27,545 nucleotides of DNA from a virus, in IMG/VR virus record IMGVR_UViG_3300045738_001577, positions 1 to 27,545 of that record; one strand, written 5' to 3'. Shown piece after piece: positions 20,215 through 27,162 of the stretch. The notes beneath the pieces were generated by a model that was given only the letters and a program-made list of their open reading frames with translations, ran no database searches and was not told the DNA's origin. Both the position numbers and the translations under genes were made by a program. Position 1 is the first letter of the stretch, and each line of letters opens with the position of its first letter.

Positions 20215-20278
20215 AGATGCAAGCCGTCCGCGGCCTTTGTGCACGCTAACCACCGAGTGCCGTGGCCAGTGTGAATGT

Positions 20279-21208
20279 TCACGCTGCGTTCCCGGCCCAC
20301 GCGACCGGTGCATGCTGCTCCATCACCTCGACAGCCCGAGACCGCTCACGCAGCCCGAAATGCCGGGCGGTCGCGTCGATGGCAGCGAGGAAAAGCACGC
20401 CGAGCCGCTCGGACTCGCCCATGCCCTGGCTGGCCATCCACGAGAACGAGTGGCCGTTGATGACCCGGTGAAAGAGGATGGCGAAGAACTCCTCTCCGAT
20501 GCGGGTCTTCACGTCGCCGATCAGGCGGAGCGATTCCGCGCGGTCATCTGACACGCCGCCGATCTTGCGGGAGGTGTCGACGCCACGCTCGAAGCGGGGA
20601 TTCGGGAACTGGCCGGCGTGGGCACGGTGCCAAAGCGCGTCGAACCGTTCGAGCGCCAGCAGGCGCGGCGGGGTGCGATCGGTCTGCCGGTGGATCAGGT
20701 TGGCGTAATCGGCGAGCGAGGCGCGCTTATCGACGGCCGGCCCACGGATCTGGATTTCACGTTGGCCCGCGGCGGTGCGGGGATCGTGATCGACGCCGGC
20801 CGCCTTCTCGTCGCGCCTCCGCTGCGCCTGCCCCTGCTGAGCGAGCCGGTCGCGTTTCTCCTGCTCCTTGGCCAGCCGACGCTGCTCCTTGGCGCTGATG
20901 GCCTTCGGATGCGGGGTGGCGGCGGCGAGCTCCATCGCGCGGGCGAGCCGGGCTTCGGCGACGAGCTCGTTCTGCCGGCGGACGGTCTGCGCTCGCTGCA
21001 CCATGGGAGCGAGGCGGTCGGCTTCCTGGCCATGGGCCTTGGCATGCGCCTCGGCCTTCTCGGCGGCCTCCTGCGAGATCTTGGCGAGCGCCACCTTGCC
21101 CGCGGCCTCGCGCTTGGCCTGCGCCTCCCGGTGCTTCGCCGCGGACGCCGCCCAGCGGTCCCGGCGGGCGATGGCGGTCTCGTAGCGGGTGTCGATGTGC
21201 TGGGGCAT
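20279..21208 (-). CDS. Coiled-coil protein with C-terminal HTH-like domain, 309 aa
   Basis: Last gene of the leftward replication operon, two bases after the helicase stop. Residues 1-145 are a long charged helix (KHREAQAKREAAGKVALAKI, RRLAKEQEKRDRLAQQGQAQ) typical of a coiled coil. The C-terminal 120 residues (DDRAESLRLIGDVKTRIGEE, ILFHRVINGHSFSWMASQGM, LGVLFLAAIDATARHFGL) resemble a helix-turn-helix domain with an inspection-type 'G.s....A...g' element, as in DUF6456-like proteins; this is a weak resemblance. It could be a loader or accessory factor for the helicase. Function unproven. Confidence 0.72.
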   Translation of the reverse strand: MPQHIDTRYETAIARRDRWAASAAKHREAQAKREAAGKVALAKISQEAAEKAEAHAKAHGQEADRLAPMVQRAQTVRRQNELVAEARLARAMELAAATPHPKAISAKEQRRLAKEQEKRDRLAQQGQAQRRRDEKAAGVDHDPRTAAGQREIQIRGPAVDKRASLADYANLIHRQTDRTPPRLLALERFDALWHRAHAGQFPNPRFERGVDTSRKIGGVSDDRAESLRLIGDVKTRIGEEFFAILFHRVINGHSFSWMASQGMGESERLGVLFLAAIDATARHFGLRERSRAVEVMEQHAPVAWAGNAA

Positions 21209-21210
21209 GG

Positions 21211-22998
21211 CTACAGGTCCGCTGCCAACTCAGGAAGCCACACGTGGAAGCCGGTCTCCTCCACGCCATGATAGAAAGCGACGCCGCCCTTGGAGAGGCT
21301 GATGAAGGCGTTGCGGAAGCGCGTCTTGACCTTGTCCTCCTCCTCGCCGGGCATGACGTTGTTGCCGAACGCCTTGCGTGCGTCGTCCAGCGGGATGAGG
21401 CGGGCACCCTTCGGCAGCCGGCGATCGGCGGCGCGCTGCTCCTGGCTGGCGAGGGTGGATTTGGTTAGCGTGAGGCTCTTCAGGATGCCGTAAAGAACGG
21501 TGCCCTCGGCGGTGAAGGACGGCTTCTTGGCGGCGCGCTGGCGCACCTCCTCGGGCTCGATCTCCCGCGGCTCGGGCTCGTTCGTGAAACGGGTGAATTG
21601 CCCCTCGAAGCCGAGTTCGGCCGTGCCCTCAGGCCCGTGCCGGTTCTTGCCGATGATGATCTCGGCGACGCCCTGCCACTTGCGCATCGCAGCCTGCCAT
21701 TTGGCGTGCTGCTCGGTGCCCTCCTGACGGGGCTCGGCCTTCTTGAGGTAGTATTCCTCCCGGTAGACGAAGAGCACGCTGTCGGCGTCCTGCTCGATCG
21801 ATCCGGATTCGCGCAGGTCGGAGAGCATGGGGCGCTTGTCGTCGCGCTCCTCCACCTTCCGGGAGAGCTGCGACAGGGCGATGATCGGAACGTCCAGTTC
21901 CTTGGCGAGCGCCTTGAGGCCGGTGGTGATCTCCGTCACCTCGGCCACGCGGTTGTCGCTGCGCCGGCCGGAGCCGGTGAGCAGCTGCAGGTAGTCGACG
22001 ACCAGGAGCGAGAGCCCGCGGCGCTTCTTCAGAGCGCGTGCCCGGATCTTCAACTGCGCGATGGAGAGACCGCCGGTGGGATCGATCAGAAGCGGCAGCT
22101 TCGCAAAGTCGCGCTCGGCGATCGTGTAGCGCTCCATCTCCGCCTTGTCGGCGAGACCGCGTTTCAGCTTCCAGAACGGCACGCGAGCGAGGTCGGAGAG
22201 GATGCGCTGCTTGAGCTGCCGCTCGCCCATCTCGAGCGAGGAGAAGCCGACGACGCCGAGCCGCTCGCCCGCAGCGAGCCGCGCCATGACATACCGAGCG
22301 ACCGCCAGCGCGATGTTGGTGGCGAGCGCCGTCTTGCCGGCGCCGGGCCGGCCCGCAAGGATGATCAGGTCTGAAGGCTGCAGGCCGCCCAGCACATCGT
22401 CCAGGCGTTGCAAGCCGGTCGATAGGCCCACGATCCCGGATTGGCGCTGGTAGGCGTCGTAGACATCGTCGGAGGAGATCCGGCCGAAGTCGCGGAAGTC
22501 CGATTCCTGCCCGCTGAGCGCCGGGCGCACCTCCTCAAGATCGCGCTCCAGATCGGCGAAGATCGTTTCGGCTGTCGACTGCACGGGGGCGTCGTAAGCT
22601 AACGCGGCGAGGCTCTGGCCGATCGTGATCAGCCTGCGCCGGAGCGCCATGTCGCGCACTTGCTTGGCGTATTCCGGGGCGTTGATGACGGTGGTCGCCT
22701 CAGCCGAAAGGCGGGCGAGGTACTGCATCGGCGTCATACCGTTACCGAGGTCGGCGTCGCCTAGGTGGCCTTTCAGCAGGATCGGATCGGCCCGGCCGCC
22801 GGCGGCGATCACGTCGATCATCACCTGCCAAATCTGGCGGTGGACGCCCTCATAGAAGTGCGCCGGCTCCACCACGCTGGCGACCTTGCGGTAGGCGTCG
22901 TTATTGAGGAGCACGGCACCGATCAGCGCCTGCTCGGCGTCGATGTTGGCCGGTGGCTGACGCATCACGGATTCGTCGAGGTTGCGCATGACGGTCAC
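21211..22998 (-). CDS. dnaB: Replicative DNA helicase, DnaB-like, with C-terminal extension
   Basis: 595 aa, longer than typical DnaB (about 450-480). N-terminal domain: PPANIDAEQALIGAVLLNND, then HFYEGVHRQIWQVM. RecA-like motor: Walker A AGRPGAGKTAL (about 215-225), LGVVGFSSLEM, Walker B LLVVDYLQLL (about 331-340), IIALSQLSRKVEER and DLRESGSIEQDADSVLFVYR (motif H4), with IIIGKNRHGPEGTAEL near 447-462. Residues about 485-595 are an added domain (TVLYGILKSLTLTKSTLASQ, DDARKAFGNNVMPGEEEDKV, AFISLSKGGVAFYHGVEETG) resembling the winged-helix tails of phage AAA/primase-helicases. It would unwind phage DNA. Start: a GTG at 22998 overlapping the preceding stop as GTGA; the ATG at 22989 is an alternative. 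Confidence 0.93.
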   Translation of the reverse strand: MTVMRNLDESVMRQPPANIDAEQALIGAVLLNNDAYRKVASVVEPAHFYEGVHRQIWQVMIDVIAAGGRADPILLKGHLGDADLGNGMTPMQYLARLSAEATTVINAPEYAKQVRDMALRRRLITIGQSLAALAYDAPVQSTAETIFADLERDLEEVRPALSGQESDFRDFGRISSDDVYDAYQRQSGIVGLSTGLQRLDDVLGGLQPSDLIILAGRPGAGKTALATNIALAVARYVMARLAAGERLGVVGFSSLEMGERQLKQRILSDLARVPFWKLKRGLADKAEMERYTIAERDFAKLPLLIDPTGGLSIAQLKIRARALKKRRGLSLLVVDYLQLLTGSGRRSDNRVAEVTEITTGLKALAKELDVPIIALSQLSRKVEERDDKRPMLSDLRESGSIEQDADSVLFVYREEYYLKKAEPRQEGTEQHAKWQAAMRKWQGVAEIIIGKNRHGPEGTAELGFEGQFTRFTNEPEPREIEPEEVRQRAAKKPSFTAEGTVLYGILKSLTLTKSTLASQEQRAADRRLPKGARLIPLDDARKAFGNNVMPGEEEDKVKTRFRNAFISLSKGGVAFYHGVEETGFHVWLPELAADL

Positions 22999-23405
22999 GC
23001 CTTCACCTCGACCACCTGCACGCCAGCGGCGCGGGCTTTCGCCACCATGTCGGCGGTGCCCGTTTTGCCGGGCATGGCGATGACGATGTCGGGCCGGCCC
23101 TCAGCAAGCATCTGAGCGTTCCGGATCGGCCCAGCGGCCTTGCGGTGCTTCTTCCAGTTCGCTGGGAAGGGCTGGACCGGCACGCCGTGACGCTTCGCCC
23201 ACCTGTCGGCCAGCGTGTCGGCTCCGGGCGCAGCACCGTGGATGATCGTATGGGCGCCGAGATCCCGCTGATACGGGGACAGGGCCACGTCGAGCATGCG
23301 CTGTTCGCGAGCGGCACGCGCCCGCTCTTCCTCCATGCGCTCGGGCGGCGTGTCTTGAGGGATGCTGCCGAACTTGCGGCCGCCGCAGACGAGGACTCGG
23401 GTCAT
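22995..23405 (-). CDS. SLOG/DUF2493-family protein
   Basis: 136 aa. It matches the YspA-type Rossmann-like family: MTRVLVCGGRKFG at the start (nucleotide-binding loop), TIIHGAAPGADTLADRWAKR, VPVQPFPANWKKHRKAAGPI, RNAQMLAEGRPDIVIAMPGK and TGTADMVAKARAAGV at the end. SLOG proteins bind nucleotides or nucleotide derivatives; some sense ligands in defence or stress systems. An insertion after 'GGRKFG' (residues 14-38, DTPPERMEEERARAAREQRM) lengthens the first helix. Coupled by ATGA to the upstream gene and by GTGA to the helicase. The role in the phage is unknown. Confidence 0.88.
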   Translation of the reverse strand: MTRVLVCGGRKFGSIPQDTPPERMEEERARAAREQRMLDVALSPYQRDLGAHTIIHGAAPGADTLADRWAKRHGVPVQPFPANWKKHRKAAGPIRNAQMLAEGRPDIVIAMPGKTGTADMVAKARAAGVQVVEVKA

Positions 23406-23698
23406 GCCGCGTCTCCGTCGATGAGCGTTGAAGCCGTGTTGCTGAGGACGCGAGCCGGCAAGCTGAGCGCACAGCCGGTCGCCGCGCGACGACGCTCCCG
23501 CATTGCCGCGCAGGCTTCTGCATCGACCCGACGCTGCTCAGGCGAGCGCCGATCGAAGCAGATCTCCGCGTGGTGGGCGCAGTAGCTCGACTTCTCGTGC
23601 TCGACGGGCTCGGCGCAGAAGAGATGGCTCGGAGCGCTGTGCGGGGTGACGGCGAACCGGCACTGGCCGCGGCGCAGGAGGTGGATCGGCTTGCTCAT
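23402..23698 (-). CDS. GcrA C-terminal-domain-only protein
   Basis: 98 aa. The segment GQCRFAVTPHSAPSHLFCAE followed by PVEHEKSSYCAHHAEICF matches the C-terminal domain of the alphaproteobacterial cell-cycle regulator GcrA ('CKWPIGDP......FCG.......YC..H..vay'), including three Cys, an aromatic after the first Cys and the final His pair. In GcrA this part binds sigma70 domain 2, while the N-terminal helix-turn-helix binds GANTC-methylated promoters. That DNA-binding half is absent here. The tail (SPEQRRVDAEACAAMRERRR) is basic and helical. It may recruit or divert RNA polymerase. The pattern was matched by eye. Coupled to both neighbours by ATGA. Confidence 0.72.
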   Translation of the reverse strand: MSKPIHLLRRGQCRFAVTPHSAPSHLFCAEPVEHEKSSYCAHHAEICFDRRSPEQRRVDAEACAAMRERRRAATGCALSLPARVLSNTASTLIDGDAA

Positions 23699-24264
23699 GC
23701 TGCCGCTCCATCAAACTTGCCGGCCTCAAAGCCCCACGAATCCCAGCCGGGCCGGGACTCGCGTGAGAAGATGTCCGCCCGGCGAGTCGCGTCGCAGGCA
23801 AGCGCCTCGGCGGCGACGTAGGCCTCGTTCGGCTTCCGGCTGTGCTCGCGCACCGGCGCCATCAGGACGGTCCGCACGTTCCGCGCCGTGCCCGGCCGGC
23901 CGAACTTGCCGATCAGGAAGGGCTCGGATGCGGAGCGCAGGACGTATCCGGTGCCGAAGGCAAGCTTGCCGCCGGACGTGGTCTTCACCCAGACGCCCGA
24001 CGTGGTGAAGCCGAAGCCCCACGCCGCCATCACGTCGAGGGCCTGCGGCAGCATCGGGTGCGTCGCCCAGAGCCAGAGGATCGCATCCTTGCGGGCGAGG
24101 TGCCCGACCGGCAGCGCCTTGATGTCGTCGAGCGACATGCAGTCGTATTGCGCCTGGGCGCTCTTGCTCTCGCCCTTCTCGGAGCGGAGCGCGAAGCGCC
24201 ACGGCGGGTCGATCATCAGCAGGTCGTAGGAGAGCGGGCGGAGAGTGCCGAAGGGCCAGGTCAT
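23695..24264 (-). CDS. MT-A70-family adenine methyltransferase
   Basis: 189 aa from the ATG at 24264, which overlaps the preceding stop (ATGA). The catalytic DPPW is at residues 19-22 in YDLLMIDPPWRFALRS. The downstream elements are typical of MT-A70 enzymes of phages: QYDCMSLDDIKALPVGHLA, DAILWLWATHPMLPQALDVM with AAWGF, SGVWVKTT, GTGYVLRSASEPFLIGKFG and HSRKPNEAYVAAEAL. It uses S-adenosylmethionine to methylate N6 of adenine in DNA, probably to protect phage DNA from restriction or to alter regulatory sites. Target unknown. The frame continues upstream, but only over the neighbouring gene. Confidence 0.92.
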   Translation of the reverse strand: MTWPFGTLRPLSYDLLMIDPPWRFALRSEKGESKSAQAQYDCMSLDDIKALPVGHLARKDAILWLWATHPMLPQALDVMAAWGFGFTTSGVWVKTTSGGKLAFGTGYVLRSASEPFLIGKFGRPGTARNVRTVLMAPVREHSRKPNEAYVAAEALACDATRRADIFSRESRPGWDSWGFEAGKFDGAAA

Positions 24265-25043
24265 GCCGCAGCCCTCGGCTGCTGGCGTCCCGTCGCCGAG
24301 ACAGGCCGTGCGTACCGAGACATCAGGTCGAAGAACCAGACCTTGTTCGGTTCGAGCTTGGGCAGGCTCACGTAGATCGAGTGGCGCAGCATGAAGGCCG
24401 CCACGTCGCTCTCGTGGATCACGTACCCGTCGCCCCTCTGGGCGTCGGTGCGCGTCGAGCCGCGGCGCTCCGCCTTGAGCAGGTCGCGCTTGATCCAGCC
24501 GGTGACGACGCTGACGCTGATGCCCATGATGTCGGCGAGCCCCTGAGCGGTGAAGCGCTCGGCATCCACGCGGTCGACTCGGCCATCCGTGCGCATGTGG
24601 GCGATGGCTCGCGGCGTGCGGGACCATCCCTTGCGGCGCATCTGCTTCGATAGTTCGTGAGGCGGAACCAGGGGGCGAGCGGACGCGAACTCGATCTCTT
24701 CCGTCGTCCACGGCCGATGATCGGCTGTGGTGGACACGCCCAGCGCCATGGCGCGCTTCTGCACCCAATCCTGTGTCCGCCCGACCTGAAGCGCGCACCG
24801 GCTGACGAAGCCGGTCTTCCGCTCGCCGGTGTAGGCACGACGAATGATCTGATCGATCATGTCGTTGGTCGGCGGGCTGACATCCGCCCCTCGGGTGATG
24901 CCGAGGTACTGAGCGCGCTTGCGCACGCTCCCCAACGTGCGCCCTTCAAGCTTCTCCGCACACCACGGTGCGCCGTGCTTCCGGTAGTTTTTCTGGAGGA
25001 AAGTATCTTCCTCTTCCCTGAAGGCAGGGCCACGCGAAGACAT
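24261..25043 (-). CDS. Multi-HTH DNA-binding protein with Myb/SANT-like and MerR-like parts
   Basis: 260 aa from the ATG at 25043 (TGATG with the upstream stop). Residues about 6-50 (AFREEEDTFLQKNYRKHGAP, GRTLGSVRKRAQYLGI) form a Myb/SANT-like three-helix unit. A second, HTH-like unit covers SRCALQVGRTQDWVQKRAMA, with WTTEEIEFASARPLVPPHEL after it. Residues about 170-235 (FTAQGLADIMGISVSVVTGW, IKRDLLKAERR, VIHESDVAAFMLRH) resemble an excisionase/MerR-type winged helix. It is probably an early regulator or replication accessory binding DNA at several sites. Domain calls are by eye. Confidence 0.78.
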   Translation of the reverse strand: MSSRGPAFREEEDTFLQKNYRKHGAPWCAEKLEGRTLGSVRKRAQYLGITRGADVSPPTNDMIDQIIRRAYTGERKTGFVSRCALQVGRTQDWVQKRAMALGVSTTADHRPWTTEEIEFASARPLVPPHELSKQMRRKGWSRTPRAIAHMRTDGRVDRVDAERFTAQGLADIMGISVSVVTGWIKRDLLKAERRGSTRTDAQRGDGYVIHESDVAAFMLRHSIYVSLPKLEPNKVWFFDLMSRYARPVSATGRQQPRAAA

Positions 25044-26137
25044 CACGCCGCCTCCGACCGAATGGCCAGCAGGCGACAGCCGTAGCCGCGCTGGTAGCGC
25101 AGCTCGACGCCGATCTTGGCCAGCGCCGACGCCCAGATGCCCATGGAGGCAACGATCGCGTCCTCCTTGATGCCGCTGACCTTCGCCATGCGGCTGGTGT
25201 CGTAGAGCTGTCCGTCGGCGAGGACGTTGATGGCCTTCGCGACGGCGCGATCCGCGGTCCACGAGCCGGCGGCGCCGGTGATCTGCCCGGTATCGAGATT
25301 GATGAGCGCGGGCTTGCCGTCGGGGATCTCGTGGCGCGGCGGGCGGAGCGCGGCACGGGCGAGGTCGCCCTTCAGAGCGCGAGGGTCGGCGAGACGGCGG
25401 GCGGTAGAGAGGTAGGCCGCTGGCGTGCCGCTGTTCACCCCCAGCTTCCGAGCGATCTCATCCTGCGTGAGCGTCGTATCCGCCCAGAGGTTCAGCACCT
25501 GATCGCCGCGGGTCTCGCCCGTGCCGCCACCGTCCTGCACAAGGCCGCCGCCTTCCGCCTGGACCGCCGGCGGGCGTCGGGGCACGACCGGATCAGCTGC
25601 AGGACCGGCGATGGGGTCGACCGGCTTAGCGGCTGCCTTGCGTTTCGTCTTGTTCGCGCCCGGCGCCGGGGCGGTATCGGCTGAGGCTGCGCTCTCGCCC
25701 CCCGCCCCGGCATCGTGACGACATTCCTCGGATTGGCCGGTCCGAACGTCCACGCCAGCACCCCGCACCGGCACTTCATCCGAGGCTTTCCCGACTCTCA
25801 CGGGCTCCCCTTCGCTCTGGGCTTGAGGTTGGATGTCTGCGGGGGTGGCAGCTTGTGCGGCCGGCGCGGGGCGCTCAGCCAGGAGGGGGAGAGGCGCCGC
25901 CTCGCGAACGGCGCGCTGCAGCTTCTGGGCTGCGTCAGGCGTCATCGGCGACCGGATGACCGCCGTCGTCGTGCTGAGGTCGCGGATCATCTTGCCGAGC
26001 CGCGACTGCATGCCGGCAGAGCGTTCTGAGAGGCGGGCTTGCTCGGCCTGGAGATCGGCCATCTCGCCGATGATGCAGGCGAGGTCCGCGATGATGGCAG
26101 CGCGGGAGTGCTGGGACTGAGCGTCGTGCTGGGTCAC
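25043..26137 (-). CDS. Coiled-coil protein with HTH and winged-helix C-terminus, 364 aa
   Basis: GTG at 26137. N-terminal helices IIADLACIIGEMADLQAEQA and RLSERSAGMQSRLGKMIRDL form a coiled coil. Residues about 75-205 are a disordered Ala/Pro/Gly linker. An HTH-like segment follows (VLNLWADTTLTQDEIARKLG, NSGTPAAYLSTARRLADPRA). The C-terminal 90 residues (SWTADRAVAKAINVLADGQL, VSGIKEDAIVASMGIWASAL, ELRYQRGYGCRLLA) resemble a winged helix. The start codon is decided by position: hairpin copy g lies just upstream and its GAGG is at Shine-Dalgarno distance. Probably an oligomeric DNA-binding protein, perhaps an origin or promoter factor. Confidence 0.8.
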   Translation of the reverse strand: MTQHDAQSQHSRAAIIADLACIIGEMADLQAEQARLSERSAGMQSRLGKMIRDLSTTTAVIRSPMTPDAAQKLQRAVREAAPLPLLAERPAPAAQAATPADIQPQAQSEGEPVRVGKASDEVPVRGAGVDVRTGQSEECRHDAGAGGESAASADTAPAPGANKTKRKAAAKPVDPIAGPAADPVVPRRPPAVQAEGGGLVQDGGGTGETRGDQVLNLWADTTLTQDEIARKLGVNSGTPAAYLSTARRLADPRALKGDLARAALRPPRHEIPDGKPALINLDTGQITGAAGSWTADRAVAKAINVLADGQLYDTSRMAKVSGIKEDAIVASMGIWASALAKIGVELRYQRGYGCRLLAIRSEAA

Positions 26138-26143
26138 GGGTCT

Positions 26144-26159
26144 ACCTCACAGTCGAGGC
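26144..26159 (-). promoter_or_regulatory. Start-associated hairpin, copy g, overlapping the ribosome binding site
   Basis: On the minus strand GCCTCGACTGTGAGGT, starting one base after the stop of the upstream gene and ending 6 bases before the GTG start. The 3' arm (GAGG) is itself the Shine-Dalgarno, so the stem would hide it. The loop is GACTGT; the outer pair is G-T. Confidence 0.65.
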
Positions 26160-26160
26160 G

Positions 26161-26394
26161 TCAGAGAGAATCGCCGGGGCGCTTCAGCGGAGGAGGACGG
26201 TGCTTCTCGCAGTACCACTCGACGTTGTCGGTCGGCCTGCCGAAGTTGCCGCGACCGAAGCAGGCATAGGCGCCACACTCCTCGCATCGCGGCTGCGGCG
26301 GGCCCGGGTCATTCTTGCGAAGCCAGGCCTGCCGCTCTTTCGCCTCCTGCTCTGCCTGCCATGCGCCGGGCGGGCGGAGATCGAGTTTCGCCAT
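26161..26394 (-). CDS. Cys-rich mini protein, 77 aa
   Basis: Begins MAKLDLRPPGAWQAEQEAKE with a charged helix, then PQPRCEECGAYACFGRGNFG and VEWYCEKHRPPPLKRPG. CxxC plus a later C-x2-H (YCEKH) resembles a zinc-ribbon-like site, typical of small phage proteins of unknown function. The start overlaps the preceding MucR-like stop (TGATG). Likely a nucleic-acid or protein-binding adaptor. Confidence 0.72.
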   Translation of the reverse strand: MAKLDLRPPGAWQAEQEAKERQAWLRKNDPGPPQPRCEECGAYACFGRGNFGRPTDNVEWYCEKHRPPPLKRPGDSL

Positions 26395-26855
26395 CAGGCG
26401 GCGGCGAGAGCACGCCCCTTCGGCTGGCCGAGGCCGATCGCCTTGGCGAGCGCGGCGCGCTGCTCGGAGTAGGAGGCCGCCACCATCGGGTAATCCCGCG
26501 GCAAGCCGTAGCGCCGGCGGTATGAGGCCGGGTCGAGACCATGGGTGCCGAGGTGGCGCTTCAGGGTCTTGTAGGGCTTGCCGTCCACGAAGGAGATCAG
26601 CGCGTCATGCGTGATCGAAGCGTCGATCTGCTCGGCGCTGGCCCGCCCATGAACCGACTTGCTCTCGGAGGCAGCAGGCGCGGCGGCGATGGACGATGCT
26701 GCGCCCAAGATCGACGCCGAAACGGCCTCGTGCATCTGGGTGTAGAGCGTCGGCAGAGCCTCGGCGGGCGTGCCTCGCCATGTCGCGACGGCGGTGATCA
26801 AGGCGGCGGTCGCGGCAGCGCCGATCGCAACGGTTTCTCTGTCAGCAGCGGTCAT
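26394..26855 (-). CDS. MucR/Ros-family regulator lacking zinc-finger cysteines
   Basis: 153 aa, preceded by AGGAGAGCACC. The C-terminal half matches MucR: LISFVDGKPYKTLKRHLGTH, GLDPASYRRRYGLPRDYPMV and AASYSEQRAALAKAIGLGQP. In Ros/MucR the segment before this helix carries a Cys in 'ICLEDGKKFKSLKRHL'; here the equivalent is ISFVDGKPYKTLKRHL, so the zinc-binding Cys residues are missing. Such zinc-less members are known in Mesorhizobium. The N-terminal half is a long Ala/Ser-rich, probably oligomerising region, longer than usual. It would bind AT-rich DNA, like an H-NS-type silencer. Confidence 0.88.
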   Translation of the reverse strand: MTAADRETVAIGAAATAALITAVATWRGTPAEALPTLYTQMHEAVSASILGAASSIAAAPAASESKSVHGRASAEQIDASITHDALISFVDGKPYKTLKRHLGTHGLDPASYRRRYGLPRDYPMVAASYSEQRAALAKAIGLGQPKGRALAAA

Positions 26856-26913
26856 GGTGCTCTCCTGGGAATAGAGCGGTGGGTGAAGGGGTTGGGCGCC
26901 GGGCCGGGGCCGC

Positions 26914-27147
26914 TCAGCGCTTCGGGGCGGCCTTGTCGCAGCCGGGAGTCGCGCCGTTGTCGAGGACGATGCGCTCGGCGCCCGTGCTCTCCAGGCGCTG
27001 CACGTCGAACCACTGCGACTCCGGCAGCTTGCCGTCCTGCACCGGCGGCACGACGAGCGCCTGATTGCAGCCGGTGAGATATTCGACGTGGCCGGTGACC
27101 ACGCCGGTGAAGCCTGTGATTCGGTTGCGAACGGTCAATCCGAGCAT
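26914..27147 (-). CDS. Conserved small phage protein, 77 aa
   Basis: MLGLTVRNRITGFTGVVTGH, then VEYLTGCNQALVVPPVQDGK and SQWFDVQRLE. The pattern 'G.(k/r)v.d.iTGf.Gvvtg...YlTGC.q.lvqP.....g....s.WfD..Rl' is a familiar beta-barrel-like phage protein of unknown function that I have seen in many phage early regions. AGGAGATCTCC precedes the ATG. The C-terminus is basic (CDKAAPKR). Confidence 0.82.
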   Translation of the reverse strand: MLGLTVRNRITGFTGVVTGHVEYLTGCNQALVVPPVQDGKLPESQWFDVQRLESTGAERIVLDNGATPGCDKAAPKR

Positions 27148-27162
27148 GGAGATCTCCTGGGG

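Larger units (their letters stand above)
19877..20278. other. Repeat- and hairpin-rich non-coding region
   Basis: About 400 bp without a convincing gene between the replication operon end and the Rha gene. It contains a direct repeat, an 8-bp inverted repeat CCATCGTT (20008-20015)/AACGATGG (20058-20065), several GGTTAA boxes, an AT-richer core near 19980-20080 and two hairpins near 20162-20214. Short frames on the minus strand at 20101-20313 overlap the hairpins and look non-coding. It must contain the Rha promoter. A replication origin, operator cluster or small RNA are possible. Confidence 0.5.
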
